The position numbers were made by a program, and so were the translations under genes. Below, piece by piece: positions 47,616-59,600 of a stretch of DNA of 64,000 nt. This stretch comes from Drosophila pseudoobscura (taxonomy: Eukaryota; Arthropoda; Insecta; Diptera; Drosophilidae). Where the stretch lies: the NCBI RefSeq assembly GCF_009870125.1, contig NC_046679.1, forward strand, positions 15,686,001 to 15,750,000, given 5' to 3'. The notes below the pieces were generated by a model. It searched no databases. It was not told the DNA's origin and saw only the letters and a program-made list of their open reading frames with translations. Each line of letters begins with the position of its first letter. Positions within the stretch are counted from its first letter, which is position 1.

Positions 47616-50600
47616 CTGGTCAAAGAACGAAACAAATAGGGGGGAGAATGCAACATCAATTGCAGCAAACGTAATTTACTGGTGGCCATCGCACGGAGAA
47701 AAACGCACGCAAGTGGCATGTGGCAAGCATGGACAAGAACCACGCAACATTTAACCCTGCACCCTGCACCCACAGTGGGTTTTTGTGTCAAATGTGGCCT
47801 GAAGTGCTCTACAGAGTGAAGAAGATGAAGCCCCCGACAAAGGTTTTTCAAGTAGAATAGAGATGCGTTGGTGCCGTGAAAAGGGAGTAGGAGGAGCCGC
47901 AAAAATGCTGCGTACTTGACAGCCCTGCATCGTCATCGCCTGTCGCCGGCGATAATCGTTAAGTGCTCAACCCGTGGCGGACCCCCGACACGTTCCATAA
48001 TGGGGCAGTGACGTAGCCAAAGTCGCGACTCACCTGGCAGGATGTACTCCCCGAGCGGCGGCTTCATGCAGATGAAGCGACCCGAGTAGCAGAGGCAGCG
48101 ACCGCGGAACGCTTGGTAGGCGGGCGAGGCGTGGCTGTAGAACGCCAGGGCCGTGCGGCAGGGGGCGAATGGCACGCAGAGGGCGTGGCAGGTCAGGGTG
48201 AGGGACTCCCCGCAGCTGCACAGCTCGCTGCACTCGGCGTCGTCCAAAGAGTAGATCTGAAAATAAATCCCCCCAGAATACAGGAAAAGAAACGGTGAAA
48301 AAGGGCTCCGATTAAGGCTAATATTACGCGCACGTCATGTATAATAATAATTAAGGTCCCTCGTAGTCGAAAGTGAAATTAATTTCTTGTTAACATTTCT
48401 TGCTCCCATTCTATTTATATTTTTGTTTTATTTGCTGCCTTACCACGTGCTGACACGTATGTAAGCTGTGAATGCCGGGAAATGCAGCTTTTCCACATAA
48501 ATATTTTCCACTTTTCGCTGCCATTCCGTTTGGCTTTTCACGTTTCGTTGCTGTTTGCCGTTGGCTTAACTTTTAGTTATGTAAATGCGCCAAAAAAGCG
48601 CTTTCTCAACTCCAACAGAAAAAGCCCCAACAAATATGTAATCCAAAACGACACACAAAATTAAATATATAAATTTTGCACTGACTTGCAAATGCCATTC
48701 AACTTAAATAATACTTTAATCGCTGTAAATTGATCACGACTGCACAATTATTTTTGGGGGAACGTGTGTGTGGAATATGATGGATCCAAAATTATTAATT
48801 AACTCACCCGTTTGCTGCTGCCTTCTCGAATCAGCTGATCCGATTGGTAAGGACGTTGAACCACACAGTTTCCTAAAGGGGGTAAAAAGAAAATTAAATT
48901 TATTGTACATAAAGCTGTTTTTTCTCTATTCTATATTTTCTCGATACAGCTTATTTTTTGTTTATCCCGAAAATATTCACTATTTAATGTCTTAAGAAAA
49001 ACTAACTCAAATCATTCATTTTGAGGTATAATTCAATTTTCACTACTTTGCTACATTTAACATTCAATTAAATGCAATTTTCACTTCTATTTAAGCTTGT
49101 GGTGTGGCCATGTCTGTGTGGGCCATAGTCTTGCCTTGTGTAGCTGCAGCCATGGCAAACACAGACACAAACAAAACCAAGCATGCACACACACACAGAC
49201 ACAGACAGTCGAGTCCTTTATATTTTTTTTTGGTTGGTGGCAGGCAGCGTACACAATGCGACCCTGCCACTCATTCGCAAATAACGGATGTCCGCCACTC
49301 ATGTGGAGTATTCATCATGTCATCAACGCCATTACGAGTTTTTCCAGGCTGAAGTTTATGGCTGGAGAGGGTGCAAATGTGTGTTTATGTAACACACATT
49401 TTCACATTCGAGACTTGAGTTGGAGCGGAGACCTTTCGACTTTCTCCACTTAATTACGGACAATGGGCCGGGCTTTGCAATTTTAAATTCTGACTAACTG
49501 TCAGTCTAACTGGCACCCTGGGCTTTCACTAATCAAATCCATTTTGCCAAAAACTTTACCAATAAAGCCGCTGCGAAATGTGCATAAATAATTGAGCTCA
49601 ACAATAGTTAAATATAGTTTTAAAATTTCCGCCTCACTGCCAACGAAAATCAATTATAGATGAGACACAAACAGGCTCTATCTGCCGCCGGGGCACAGCA
49701 ACATTTCATGCAAAATTCAAAGCCAAATGTCCCAAGTGTCTAAATAATTACAACAGTCGAGTTGACCACACAGACTGACAGACTGTCTGACAGCCCAACT
49801 GGGGTCTGGCACACGTTTTGGGCTCTCGGACACACCGTTTGATGGGCGGACTGATGGACTGGATGGCAAACAAACAAACTCATTTACATTTTTAATGATG
49901 TTGGCAAACACGTTTCGCCCTCACCCCCTTTCTCTCCCTCCTTTCGCTGGATCTCTGTTGGAGTTTGTTTGATAAATGAATGGACAATAAACGATGTCCT
50001 CTGTCGGAGATTTTAACTAACGGAAGTATTATCACAATGCAGTCGAGTGATACGTTTTGATGGGTATCCCCACTCTACGTGTGTGCGTTTGGACACACAA
50101 TATAACATACTCGTGTATAGTCGCATAATCGGATTTGGAATGTACCTAGGATCGCAAGACGCATTCTGGCCGAACTTTTCACTAGAGAGAAGGCCGCACA
50201 TAATTGCCACATCATCCGAAAGCAAACTCATTTCCGGCCACAGACACAGACACAAACAAAGACACAAACACACACGAATAGTCGTACAAATACAAATATG
50301 CAAGCGGATATGGGGGTAACCAATGTGGATACTGAATTTTAAATGATTTTTGCACAAAATATTAAAATAATAATGATGGTCGGGCGCTGAGTTATGCTTT
50401 CAATTAGCCAAACAACCGCAGCCACCGCATCAATTATGTGGAGGACTTTCAAAACGGAAACGAATCCCAAACACGAGGATGACTGATTGGTGGGAAAACC
50501 CTACCTCCCTATGCAAGGTGTGTGAGGAGGGGCCCATAATTGGTATTAAGCTGGTCAAAACTTTAAATTAGGCATGAGAGAGTCGTGCCATGTTTGTTTA

Positions 50601-53600
50601 AAATACAAACTTTTCTTTTATAAGCGAACACGTGTGCATACATCAAGGAAGAGGAGGTCCCAACTCCTGGACTCCAGCGACTCTGTCACCCAGCTCCAAT
50701 TTATAACCCACTTGCATTTACTTACTTGGCGGCTGCGTTGTTGTTGTGGTTGCCATTGTTGTGGTTGTGGTCACCGGCTCTGTGATGCTGATGCCCACAA
50801 ACTCTGTTGTTTCCCTTGGGTCAACGAAAATTACTGGATCATCGAAATCTACACTGCCGGCACTGGCACGTCCCTTTCCGCCATTTTTACGTCGGCTGCC
50901 ATTGCCATTGCCGCTACCGTTGCTGTTGCTGTTGCCGTTGCCATTGCCGTGGCCATTGCCATTGCCATTTCCGTGTCCATTGGCATTGCCGTTGTGATAA
51001 TCGTCATTTCCGCCATTTCCGCCGCTCTCGACGTTTACGCTGGGTAACGGTATCGAATCGGGCGGATCGAGATAATTGTGTTCTACCGATGCTGGCTCTG
51101 ATTTCTCTTTTGGCTGCTGTTTCCATCCGTTCGTCCGCGTTTTCCCCCCAGTTTTTTTTTGTTGTTTTTTGTTTGGTTTTGCGTTTCGTGGTTTTTCAAT
51201 TTTGTTGTGCAGTGTACGTTGGTTTTTTTTTTGTTTTTGTTTTCGTACATTTTTATTTATTTATTTGCATTTTTTGTGGTTTTCGTTGCGGTTCATTGTT
51301 GCAATTGTTCGCAGTTATTGTTATAGTTGTTGTTGTTGTTGCCACATGAAAGGGAAGGACGAAAAGATGTTAAAGAGTTTGAATGCGAATATTTTGTGTA
51401 TGGGGGGGGCTTAATCTTTTTGCTGCTGTTGCTGCTTCTGGTGCAGCTGCAGGTCAGGAATTGATTGCTTTGTCGGTTTGCCAACCGGAGGAACTGGGCC
51501 AAAAGCAGAACCAGAACCAGCAACAGACCCTGGCTTGGGCCCTGGCTCTGCACCAGAATCAAAGCGAAGCGAGGCGGAGTGGAGCTGGATGTGGACTTTG
51601 GTCTGGCTGGTATGTTGTGGCATATTGTACCCGCCGCCACCGCTTCCCCTGTAGAGCCACTGATTGAGTGCTGATTGGAAAACAGAAACCGGACCGACAA
51701 ACTATATGGATTGATAGTCCCAGTCCCAGAAAGGGGAGTGGGGTGCGAGAGGGAGAATTGGACAGGTAACTGTTGTTGATGCTTGTTAAAATCGGGTAGC
51801 GCTGAATGGACGGCCACTAGTTGACCGCAGTGGGGCAATTAGGATTCAAACATGCCCCGCCTGGACCTGGACCTGAACCTGGACCCTACTTACCGCATTG
51901 AAGTCCTTGAAGATGTGCGTGGCCGGCTTCCGGGCCGTTTGCTTCGGCTGCAGGCTCGTCGTCGTCGTCGTTGTTGTGCTGGTCGGTGGTGGCGGTGGGG
52001 GTGGTGGTGCCCGGGTTGTTGTCGTTGTTGTTGTCGTCGTGGTCGTCGTCGTTGTTGTGGTGGTGGTAAGGAAACCCAGCTCAGCCAATCGCTTCATATG
52101 GAAATCCTTTTGAGCCTCAACTGTCAAAGAGCGGAAAATTGTCGGTTAGTGAGGATGCAGGAAATGTATACAGCAAGCTGTCATTAAGATAAAGAGACAT
52201 ATAAAGTAAAGTTAACTTTCAGTAGGAGGTTTCTGCACTGAATTGATGTGTATATTTTAAAGAAAAAGTATTAAAAGTATAGAGGAATGACTCCAGGAGC
52301 TACAGTGGATAGGGATCACTTACCCACACACGGATTCATCCACAACAGACGCCGCCAGCCCACACACTGGTACAGATGCTGGGGATCGGTGCCCTGGCAG
52401 GCACAGGTGGTCCGCAGCATAGTGCCCAGGATGCCAATCATTGCCGTTCGACAGCCGCTGGGTCGCCCGGCACACTTCTTGGTGACGCTGTCCACGGCGC
52501 AGGCCTGCTCGTAGTACTCCAGCTTGAGCCTGCCCCAAGAAGTGAGAGAAACACGAAGTTCAGATAATGCTAAACAGAACAGAAAAACCCGAGTAAGCTG
52601 CTCAAAGGTAATGCCCATCCCCATGTCCATGCAGGAAATGTCTCTGTTTATGTCTTCAGGTTTGCTGTCATGCGCTAGTTAGCTCCAGTTGCATGCCTCG
52701 TCCCTGCTACATGTGATGTCTGTGAATGAGTGCCAGTTACCGTTACCTGCACTGCAGTCGTCGGTGGCACATTCTCTCAGCACCCTGGCCTGAGATTGAT
52801 GTCGTCCAATTTATGCTGAAATTACTCTCGGCATTCTACTGCATTTCATAGTCTTGGGCAAATGCTTCTTCCGCTACAAAATTTACGAGGCTCCTGGTTT
52901 CTGGAATCTGGGTGAGATTTTTGTCAAGTGCCATGCGACGTATACGTAATATTTCACTTGCGGATTATTGACTGAGGCTCATGGCTGAGTCGTTAGCATT
53001 CCAATCAGATTGGTTGCAGCCTAATTAGGGTTCAATGCATCGGATGCATTGCTGTAAAGCAGATTGCATTTCCCCAAAGCTTAAGTCTCCAGGGGCATCG
53101 TTTCAATAAGGAAAAAAAGAAATATTTCCATGGGAAAATACTCATAATTGCTTTGAGGAATTTTCTATGGCGAAGCTGCCTTGAATACTCTTTCTGAGCC
53201 CACCTTTTTTTTATGCAATCTTCGCAACTTTTTTCCCCCATTAGCCTCGCTGAAACTTTGCCCACTTACAAGATGAATATTTCTCCGAGTCAGCGCCAGC
53301 GTCAGCGTCGGCCCAATCAACCGCTGACGCAATCGTTCGGAGATTGTAAGCCTGGACTGGTAGTACACTGCGTGTAGTCGCTTGTGCAACGAAAAGTTGC
53401 AGCACGCAGCCGGCCAAGTGCAGTTTAAGACATCGGAGCAGCTTCAATGAAACGGCAGCCAAACAAATGGGCATTCAGTTGGAACACAGCTCCCTCTCCT
53501 GGGTTCTCGGCAGGCGCAGGCACGTGTTGGCGCACAACCCGTCGTATACGTAATAAGTCAACATAAGCACTCGACACAGAGAGAGCGTGAGCGTGAGGGG

Positions 53601-56600
53601 CACACGTTGCATAGAAGTTCTCAAGCATGGGGCAGACACCCACCACCACCTCCACCTTCTCCTGCTCACTGCCTGTCCCTGTCTCTCTGCAGCATACAAA
53701 ATGAGCGTCATTAGTCCAATTTAGTTGTTTGCCAAAGCAAGTGCGATTCACTTAAAAGGCAATTAATTTCCAGAGCCACAGCTACGACCACGTACTTTGC
53801 GGTCGTTCAGCCGTAACATGGCAACAAACAAACACCCAAACACTCTTGTGCCCCCAGAGCTATGCAAACACACACTCGCACTCTCACACACACACACACA
53901 CATCACTCTCCCTCTCGCGCTGGAGATGGTGTTGCTGTTGCATGTGGGTGTTGCATCCTATTTATAACTTAACTTTGTGTTTGACACATTCGCGCGGTCT
54001 GGCCCAGCCTAGCTGGAGAGGTTCTTAGTTTGGCTGTCAACTCTCTGCCGCAGCCTGCAACTTGGCCTGCTTAAATGGCAGCCTGGTATAATGAAGAGCA
54101 TGGTCTGGCGAGCGGAGTCTGACAGTCTCCCGGCCAACTGCCAACAGCCAACTGGTAATTTTATGCCCCGCTTGCTTGCAACTGCTAAATTTGAGAGAAA
54201 ATCCAGCCGTAGCACCTCTCCTGGCCACTCCTGTCGGTTGTTGGCTGTGGGTCCTGTTCCTGTTGCCGTTGTCAATTTAACGAGTTTAGCAAAGTGCCAT
54301 CAAAGTTGCGGCTTTCGCCGACTTTGCCGTGGCTAAACGCTTCTAATTCAATATGAACGCGAGCGTGTGACTAAGTCTATTAAATGCAATTTGCCTTAAT
54401 TGAATTGAAAACGAAAAGGGAACCAGAAACTGCACTAGTAAGGAAGTTTGGGCCGACTATCGGATTTCCGTTGCTCAAATTAATTTGATATTTTATTACG
54501 TGAAATTCTTATAACCTTCTGAATGCCAATACTTCAATAGATAATTTTCGTTTGCCTCCGAGAAGAATGATATTTTTATTGGGTAAATAGCAGATCAAAA
54601 ACTGCGCAAAACCAAAATGGGATGGACAAATGGGGAAGAAAAGAAAACACGTCTCTTTATCGCGGGATCAGGCTGAAAACCCTAAGGTGCTACCTGACTC
54701 AAACGTTTTCAAGGATTCGATATACCCTTCCACTCTCTCGTTACGTGGTACTAAAAGAGATAACCGCCATGTACTTGTGTATCGTTTTCATGGCGAGAAA
54801 TTTACATTGCGCTGCGCATATTTCCGCTTCCGCTTAACGGTAAATTTTTGATATATGGCCTTTGTACCCACCTGCACTCGCGATCCTCCTTGCAGCTCTC
54901 GGCCACTACATGACAGGCGGGCGGTGGATGGTAGTAAATGCCATTGGAGCTGGCCGGATTACTGTTATCGGGCGGCCGCTGTGCACAGACGGGATGCAGT
55001 TTTTCCTGTGCAATCATGCACATGTCGTGCCGATTGCTGTTCTGCTGCATGCTGCTGGTTTTTCTGCGACGAACAATGAGAGAATTGTTGGCGATTGTTG
55101 GTGGTGCGTGGTGGTGCTGCTGGTGGTTTTTGGGGAATTGCTGCTGGACTGTCCAGCCACTTACTTGCATAGACAAAAGGCAATGTCTAGATTGAGGTCC
55201 TCGTGCGGCCCCTTATAAAAGGCCTGCAGCGATGTCATGCACGCGTTGCGATTGCACCGATGCAGTTCACAATGCATCAGCATTGGCTGCAGGGACGACG
55301 AGCAGGACGGATCTTCCCGGCAGGTGTCCAATGCTGTGTGACAGGTACTCTAAGGAAGGTTGTGTTGGGAGTGGGATGTGAACAGAGGAAAGGGAAAAAG
55401 TAATAAGCGCTCAAAATTGTGTACTGCTGCAGCAGCACTTGGAATTGTCCTGCGTGCCTCGATTTGGGCTTTTCTTTGCGGCACTCACCTGAAAGTGTTG
55501 CTTGATTATTTCCGTTGAGAGGTCAACTTCCACATCCTGACCACCTGCATCGGCAAACGGACCGAAACGTGCCCAAGTGTGGCAGTGGCAATGGGATTTG
55601 CATTTCCATTTCCATTTGCATTTGCATCGAGCAAATGTTACCCAGGAGAGTCGGAGTCGAATCGTTGGACAGAGAGTTTAGTGACCACAGCGGGGCAGGG
55701 CAGGCGTGGAGAAAATGTTTGAAATAGTTCATTAGTTTTCAATTTACCCAACCGTTCTCAACATATTCGATTCGGGTTCGGATTTTTCGACTTATCCGCT
55801 ATACCCACACCCACACCCGCATCTGCATCTGCACCCGAACCCGAACCCCATGTACACACACCCTTCCATCTGTCGACCCCAACCTGGTGAAACTGCATTA
55901 GCCGGGTAAATGATTTGGTTTGGCTCTTTTTCTGGTTAAAGCCCTCTCCAATCCACATCCAATTGTACGTGAAATCCTTGATTACGCCAATTGAGAGAAC
56001 TTTGGGACTAATTAAAATGTTAAATAAATGCGAGCTCTGGCTTTGCCTTTGTTTGTGCATATTTGCCGCTCTATGCTCTTAATTAATTTCATTTATTTGT
56101 TTTAATTTCGCTCTCAATTGGCTTATTTATTTATTCCATTCACATATAATTTACACATGGAACTGTATTTAATGTTTAACTGTTATGATTATAGGCGCTT
56201 AGGGCCTAGCACACAACTCAATTACGTTTTGGGGAGGATGGGGGAACAATTCCCATTTATATTTCCATAACCAAATCAAATCGAATGTTCATATGAGAAT
56301 ATCAATCACAGAGGCCGCCAGCAAAGCAGATAGCCACCAGGTTGTCGCGGGTGACAGCTATCGATTGCTTTTTAATTAACCAACTTTTTGTTCGCTCTTC
56401 CCCTCGCCGCAGCACAACACAAAAAAATTATCAAAATTATTGAATAAAAACCAACAAAAATGTACATAAATAACGTAAATTAAATGCAAATATTCCACAA
56501 ATTTTGTTTATTGCCTATGACTGTAATCCAGGGGGGAGAATGGAGATTCGGAGAGTAGAAAGTGAGAGTCAATAAGGGGATTTATGGGCTATTACTTGAG

Positions 56601-59600
56601 GGTCTGAGGGGAGGGGGGCGTAATCGTAGGGTCGCAGGGCTGGCAAAACACAACTAGGTTCTAGAGATATATTTATTTATTATTAAATATAAAGGTATTT
56701 ATTTAAGTTATTTGTTCGACTTTAAAAACTACCAAAACCTACTGATAAAAAGATTCTTTTTAAGGGGATCGGCAACGATATGTTCTAACTCCTGTGTATG
56801 TTTGTGTGTGTGTGTGTGGGTGGGTGAATGGCTGTCTGTATGGGTACACCTCAAAAGTAGGCAGTACTTTGTGCCCGGCTCAGGAATTCATAGCTCTCAT
56901 GATTCTATGCAAATTTTATTCCGATTGAACGAGTGTTTCTTTGGCACACTTTATTGGTTTTCTGAATGAATACTCTTTGTGTGTGTGTGTATGTGTGTTC
57001 ATTGAAACGAACATAACAACTCGTTGCAGACTCGGCAGAAATGAAATGAATACGTAATCAAAAAAAAAAAAAAAACCAACAAATGTACACGCAAATAATT
57101 AAATTTTAAACGGAAAACGGAATAAGCCAAACACAAATTCGAGTAGCAGCAGCAAAGCCAACAAAAAATGTCTTAACACAATCAATTTGTATTCGTATAC
57201 TCGTTTTTTCTGTTTGAGGGGATTTCTTTATTGCTTTCTGCTCTTTTTTTTCAAATTTAACCTTAGGTCAAGTAGTTTTTGTCTGCATGAAAAGTTCCTA
57301 GGCGCTGTCTTTGAAGTACAAAGAAATCAGATGCTTTTGTGTTTTTTTTGTATGAAACAATGAATTTGATGTCTAGTGTAGTACTTCCATGTAGATTGTT
57401 GTATGACACAAATGGTACAAATATATTTTTGCATTTGAAGGGTATGGTACGAGTATAATGACTTGGAGCCAAAAAAATGAAACGCTTTGTCGTTGGGTTA
57501 TTTGTTGTTTGGTTTGGTTTGGATTCAAAAAACTGTTAGTGCGTTGGAAAAAATTTGAAAAAAGTGTGCTTGAATTGAGTTGTAACAAAATTGGTTTTGG
57601 GTTCTTTGGTTTTTGTATTGGTCTTTCTTTTTGGTTTTAGTTTGAATATATATTTTAGGAAAGAAATTAAATGAATTCTGTTTAAGTCTGGGTTTTGTTT
57701 AAGATTTTCATTTTGCTCAATTAACGCTAAACGAAAGAAATAAGTTTTTATCGAAAATATTACCATTTTTTTACAATTTTGAGTTTGTTCGTTTTTACTT
57801 TTCATTTAGTTAAACAAAATGACAAACAAAATTCATAGTAGAAAATATTGTTGTAACGCATTTGAAGCAAATTGTTTGGTTTTAGTATATTCTTGTAGGA
57901 ACATTTTCAAAAACTCTCAAATCAAATGGCAAGCTACGTAAAAATGATGGAACACAAAAGAGAGTTAAAGTTGTATAAATATTTATATATTTATAAATAA
58001 GCTGTAATGTATATTTGTTTTTTTTTTATTTGAGCTGTAACTGTACTTTCACTGGTTGGATTTGTTGAATATTTAAAAGTTGATCAAATGCCAAAAATTA
58101 TGCACAAAGCCACGAACCGCGCTCGGTTCACGCCATTTTGTGGTTCTGGATTCTGTATATGTTCAGTATATATTCACTTTCAACGCAAAAACGAAAACTG
58201 GAATGATTTGGATTTGGTTTTCCAACAAAATGTACCTACAACATGGAAGGGGGAGGGGGTGTACTTAGTTACAGGGGGGCGGGGACGGCACAAATGGAAA
58301 TCATAAAAAATTCACAAAAATCTATCTAAAATGGTGAACGAACGAACGAACGAATGAACAAACGAACTTTCTTTTTTTTTTTGTTGCCTGTTAATTAGTT
58401 CTAGGAGTTTGCACACACAAATACATGGATATGTATGTATATCTGGATATTTCATTTGGTATATACTTTTTGCAGCTTTTTTTTGTATTTTTGTTTTCCT
58501 ATGCAGTTGTAGTACGTGGATTCTGTTATTTATGGATTACGTTCATGCTATTACGTGTACACATACTTTGATAGTAAACACCGGAATTTCCGTTTCCGCC
58601 ATAGCCGAGGCCCGTATCAATGATATCGAATGGCTCATTTTCGACGGCCGCCGCTGCCATGTGCCGCTGATGGAAGCCGCTTATATTGAACGGATAGCTG
58701 GGCACGCCGTGCATCGAGCCCGGATAGTTATAGTTATAGCCGCCCGAGAACCCAAACCCGGATCCGGAGCTAGAGCCGGAGCCAGAGCCGAAGCCAGAGC
58801 CAGAGCCGGAACCGATGACGGTGCCAGAGCCGGAGCCCGGGCCGCCCATGGCAATCAAGGGCGTATCAATTACGGCCAAATTATCATTGAAGATTCTCTG
58901 ATGCAGTCTCTCGTCCATGCCCAATATTCTTACTGCAATTTGGAATTAGCAAGAAGAGAGAGGGGTAGAATGGTTGTAGTTGTAGTTGTGGTTGTTGTTC
59001 TTGTTCAGTGCCTTCTATATAAGATTTGTTGTTGTAGTCTTAGTTGTTATTTTGTTTTAGTTGTTATTGTTATTGTTATTTGTGGTTGTTGCAGCTACGC
59101 AGCATTTGAGTTTTCCAATCAAATTCGCATTAATTTCTGTATCGATTTTTTGCTTGGTCATTGGCTTTCTTACAATCGACTTTTGATTAATTATTTGGTA
59201 TGAAAATAAAATGATATATATGCCAAATATATTTGGCACATCATTTTTGCTACAAAAGAGTTTATTAAATCAAGAAAAAGTGAACCGAAACACAAGTCAG
59301 AGAGTGTTAACCAAAGTGAAGAGAAAAGTTGATTAAACATACGAGTACAGAGGAGAAAAAAATGTGCTCTTAATTATTACTGGTGTTATCCACAATTAGT
59401 GCTGGGAACAGAGACCGGTAAAACGTTTTGCATTGAATCGGCTTTGCTGGGGAACCACCACGGGCTAAAGCGATTTCCATTTCAGTCTGGCCACGCTTCG
59501 ATGGACATTTTCGGGGTTTTGGCCCCGTTGCTATCAATGGCCACACATAAACAGAATGTCTGTCAAATGTCATGCGCTGATAGAGCGCGCAAATGGCAAA

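Noticed and set aside
50574..51349. Plus-strand ORFs rich in Ala/Ile or Cys/His
   Set aside because: They are frame shadows of the Gly/Asn-rich Gfrl exon on the minus strand.
51293..51838. 181-codon minus-strand ORF in a Gfrl intron
   Set aside because: It has Ser/Asn/Gln low complexity, no suitable splice phase and no recognisable domain; the overlapping frame with a phase-0 acceptor is the better candidate.
51852..52187. Plus-strand ORFs rich in Arg, Cys, Val and Gly
   Set aside because: They are the reverse reading of the Thr/Pro linker exon of Gfrl.
58409..59203. 264-codon plus-strand ORF with Arg/Ala repeats
   Set aside because: It is antisense to the Gly/Ser-rich Gfrl exon; its Ala/Arg/Gly repeats are the reverse reading of Gly/Ser codons. 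The minus-strand exon has fitting splice phases on both sides.
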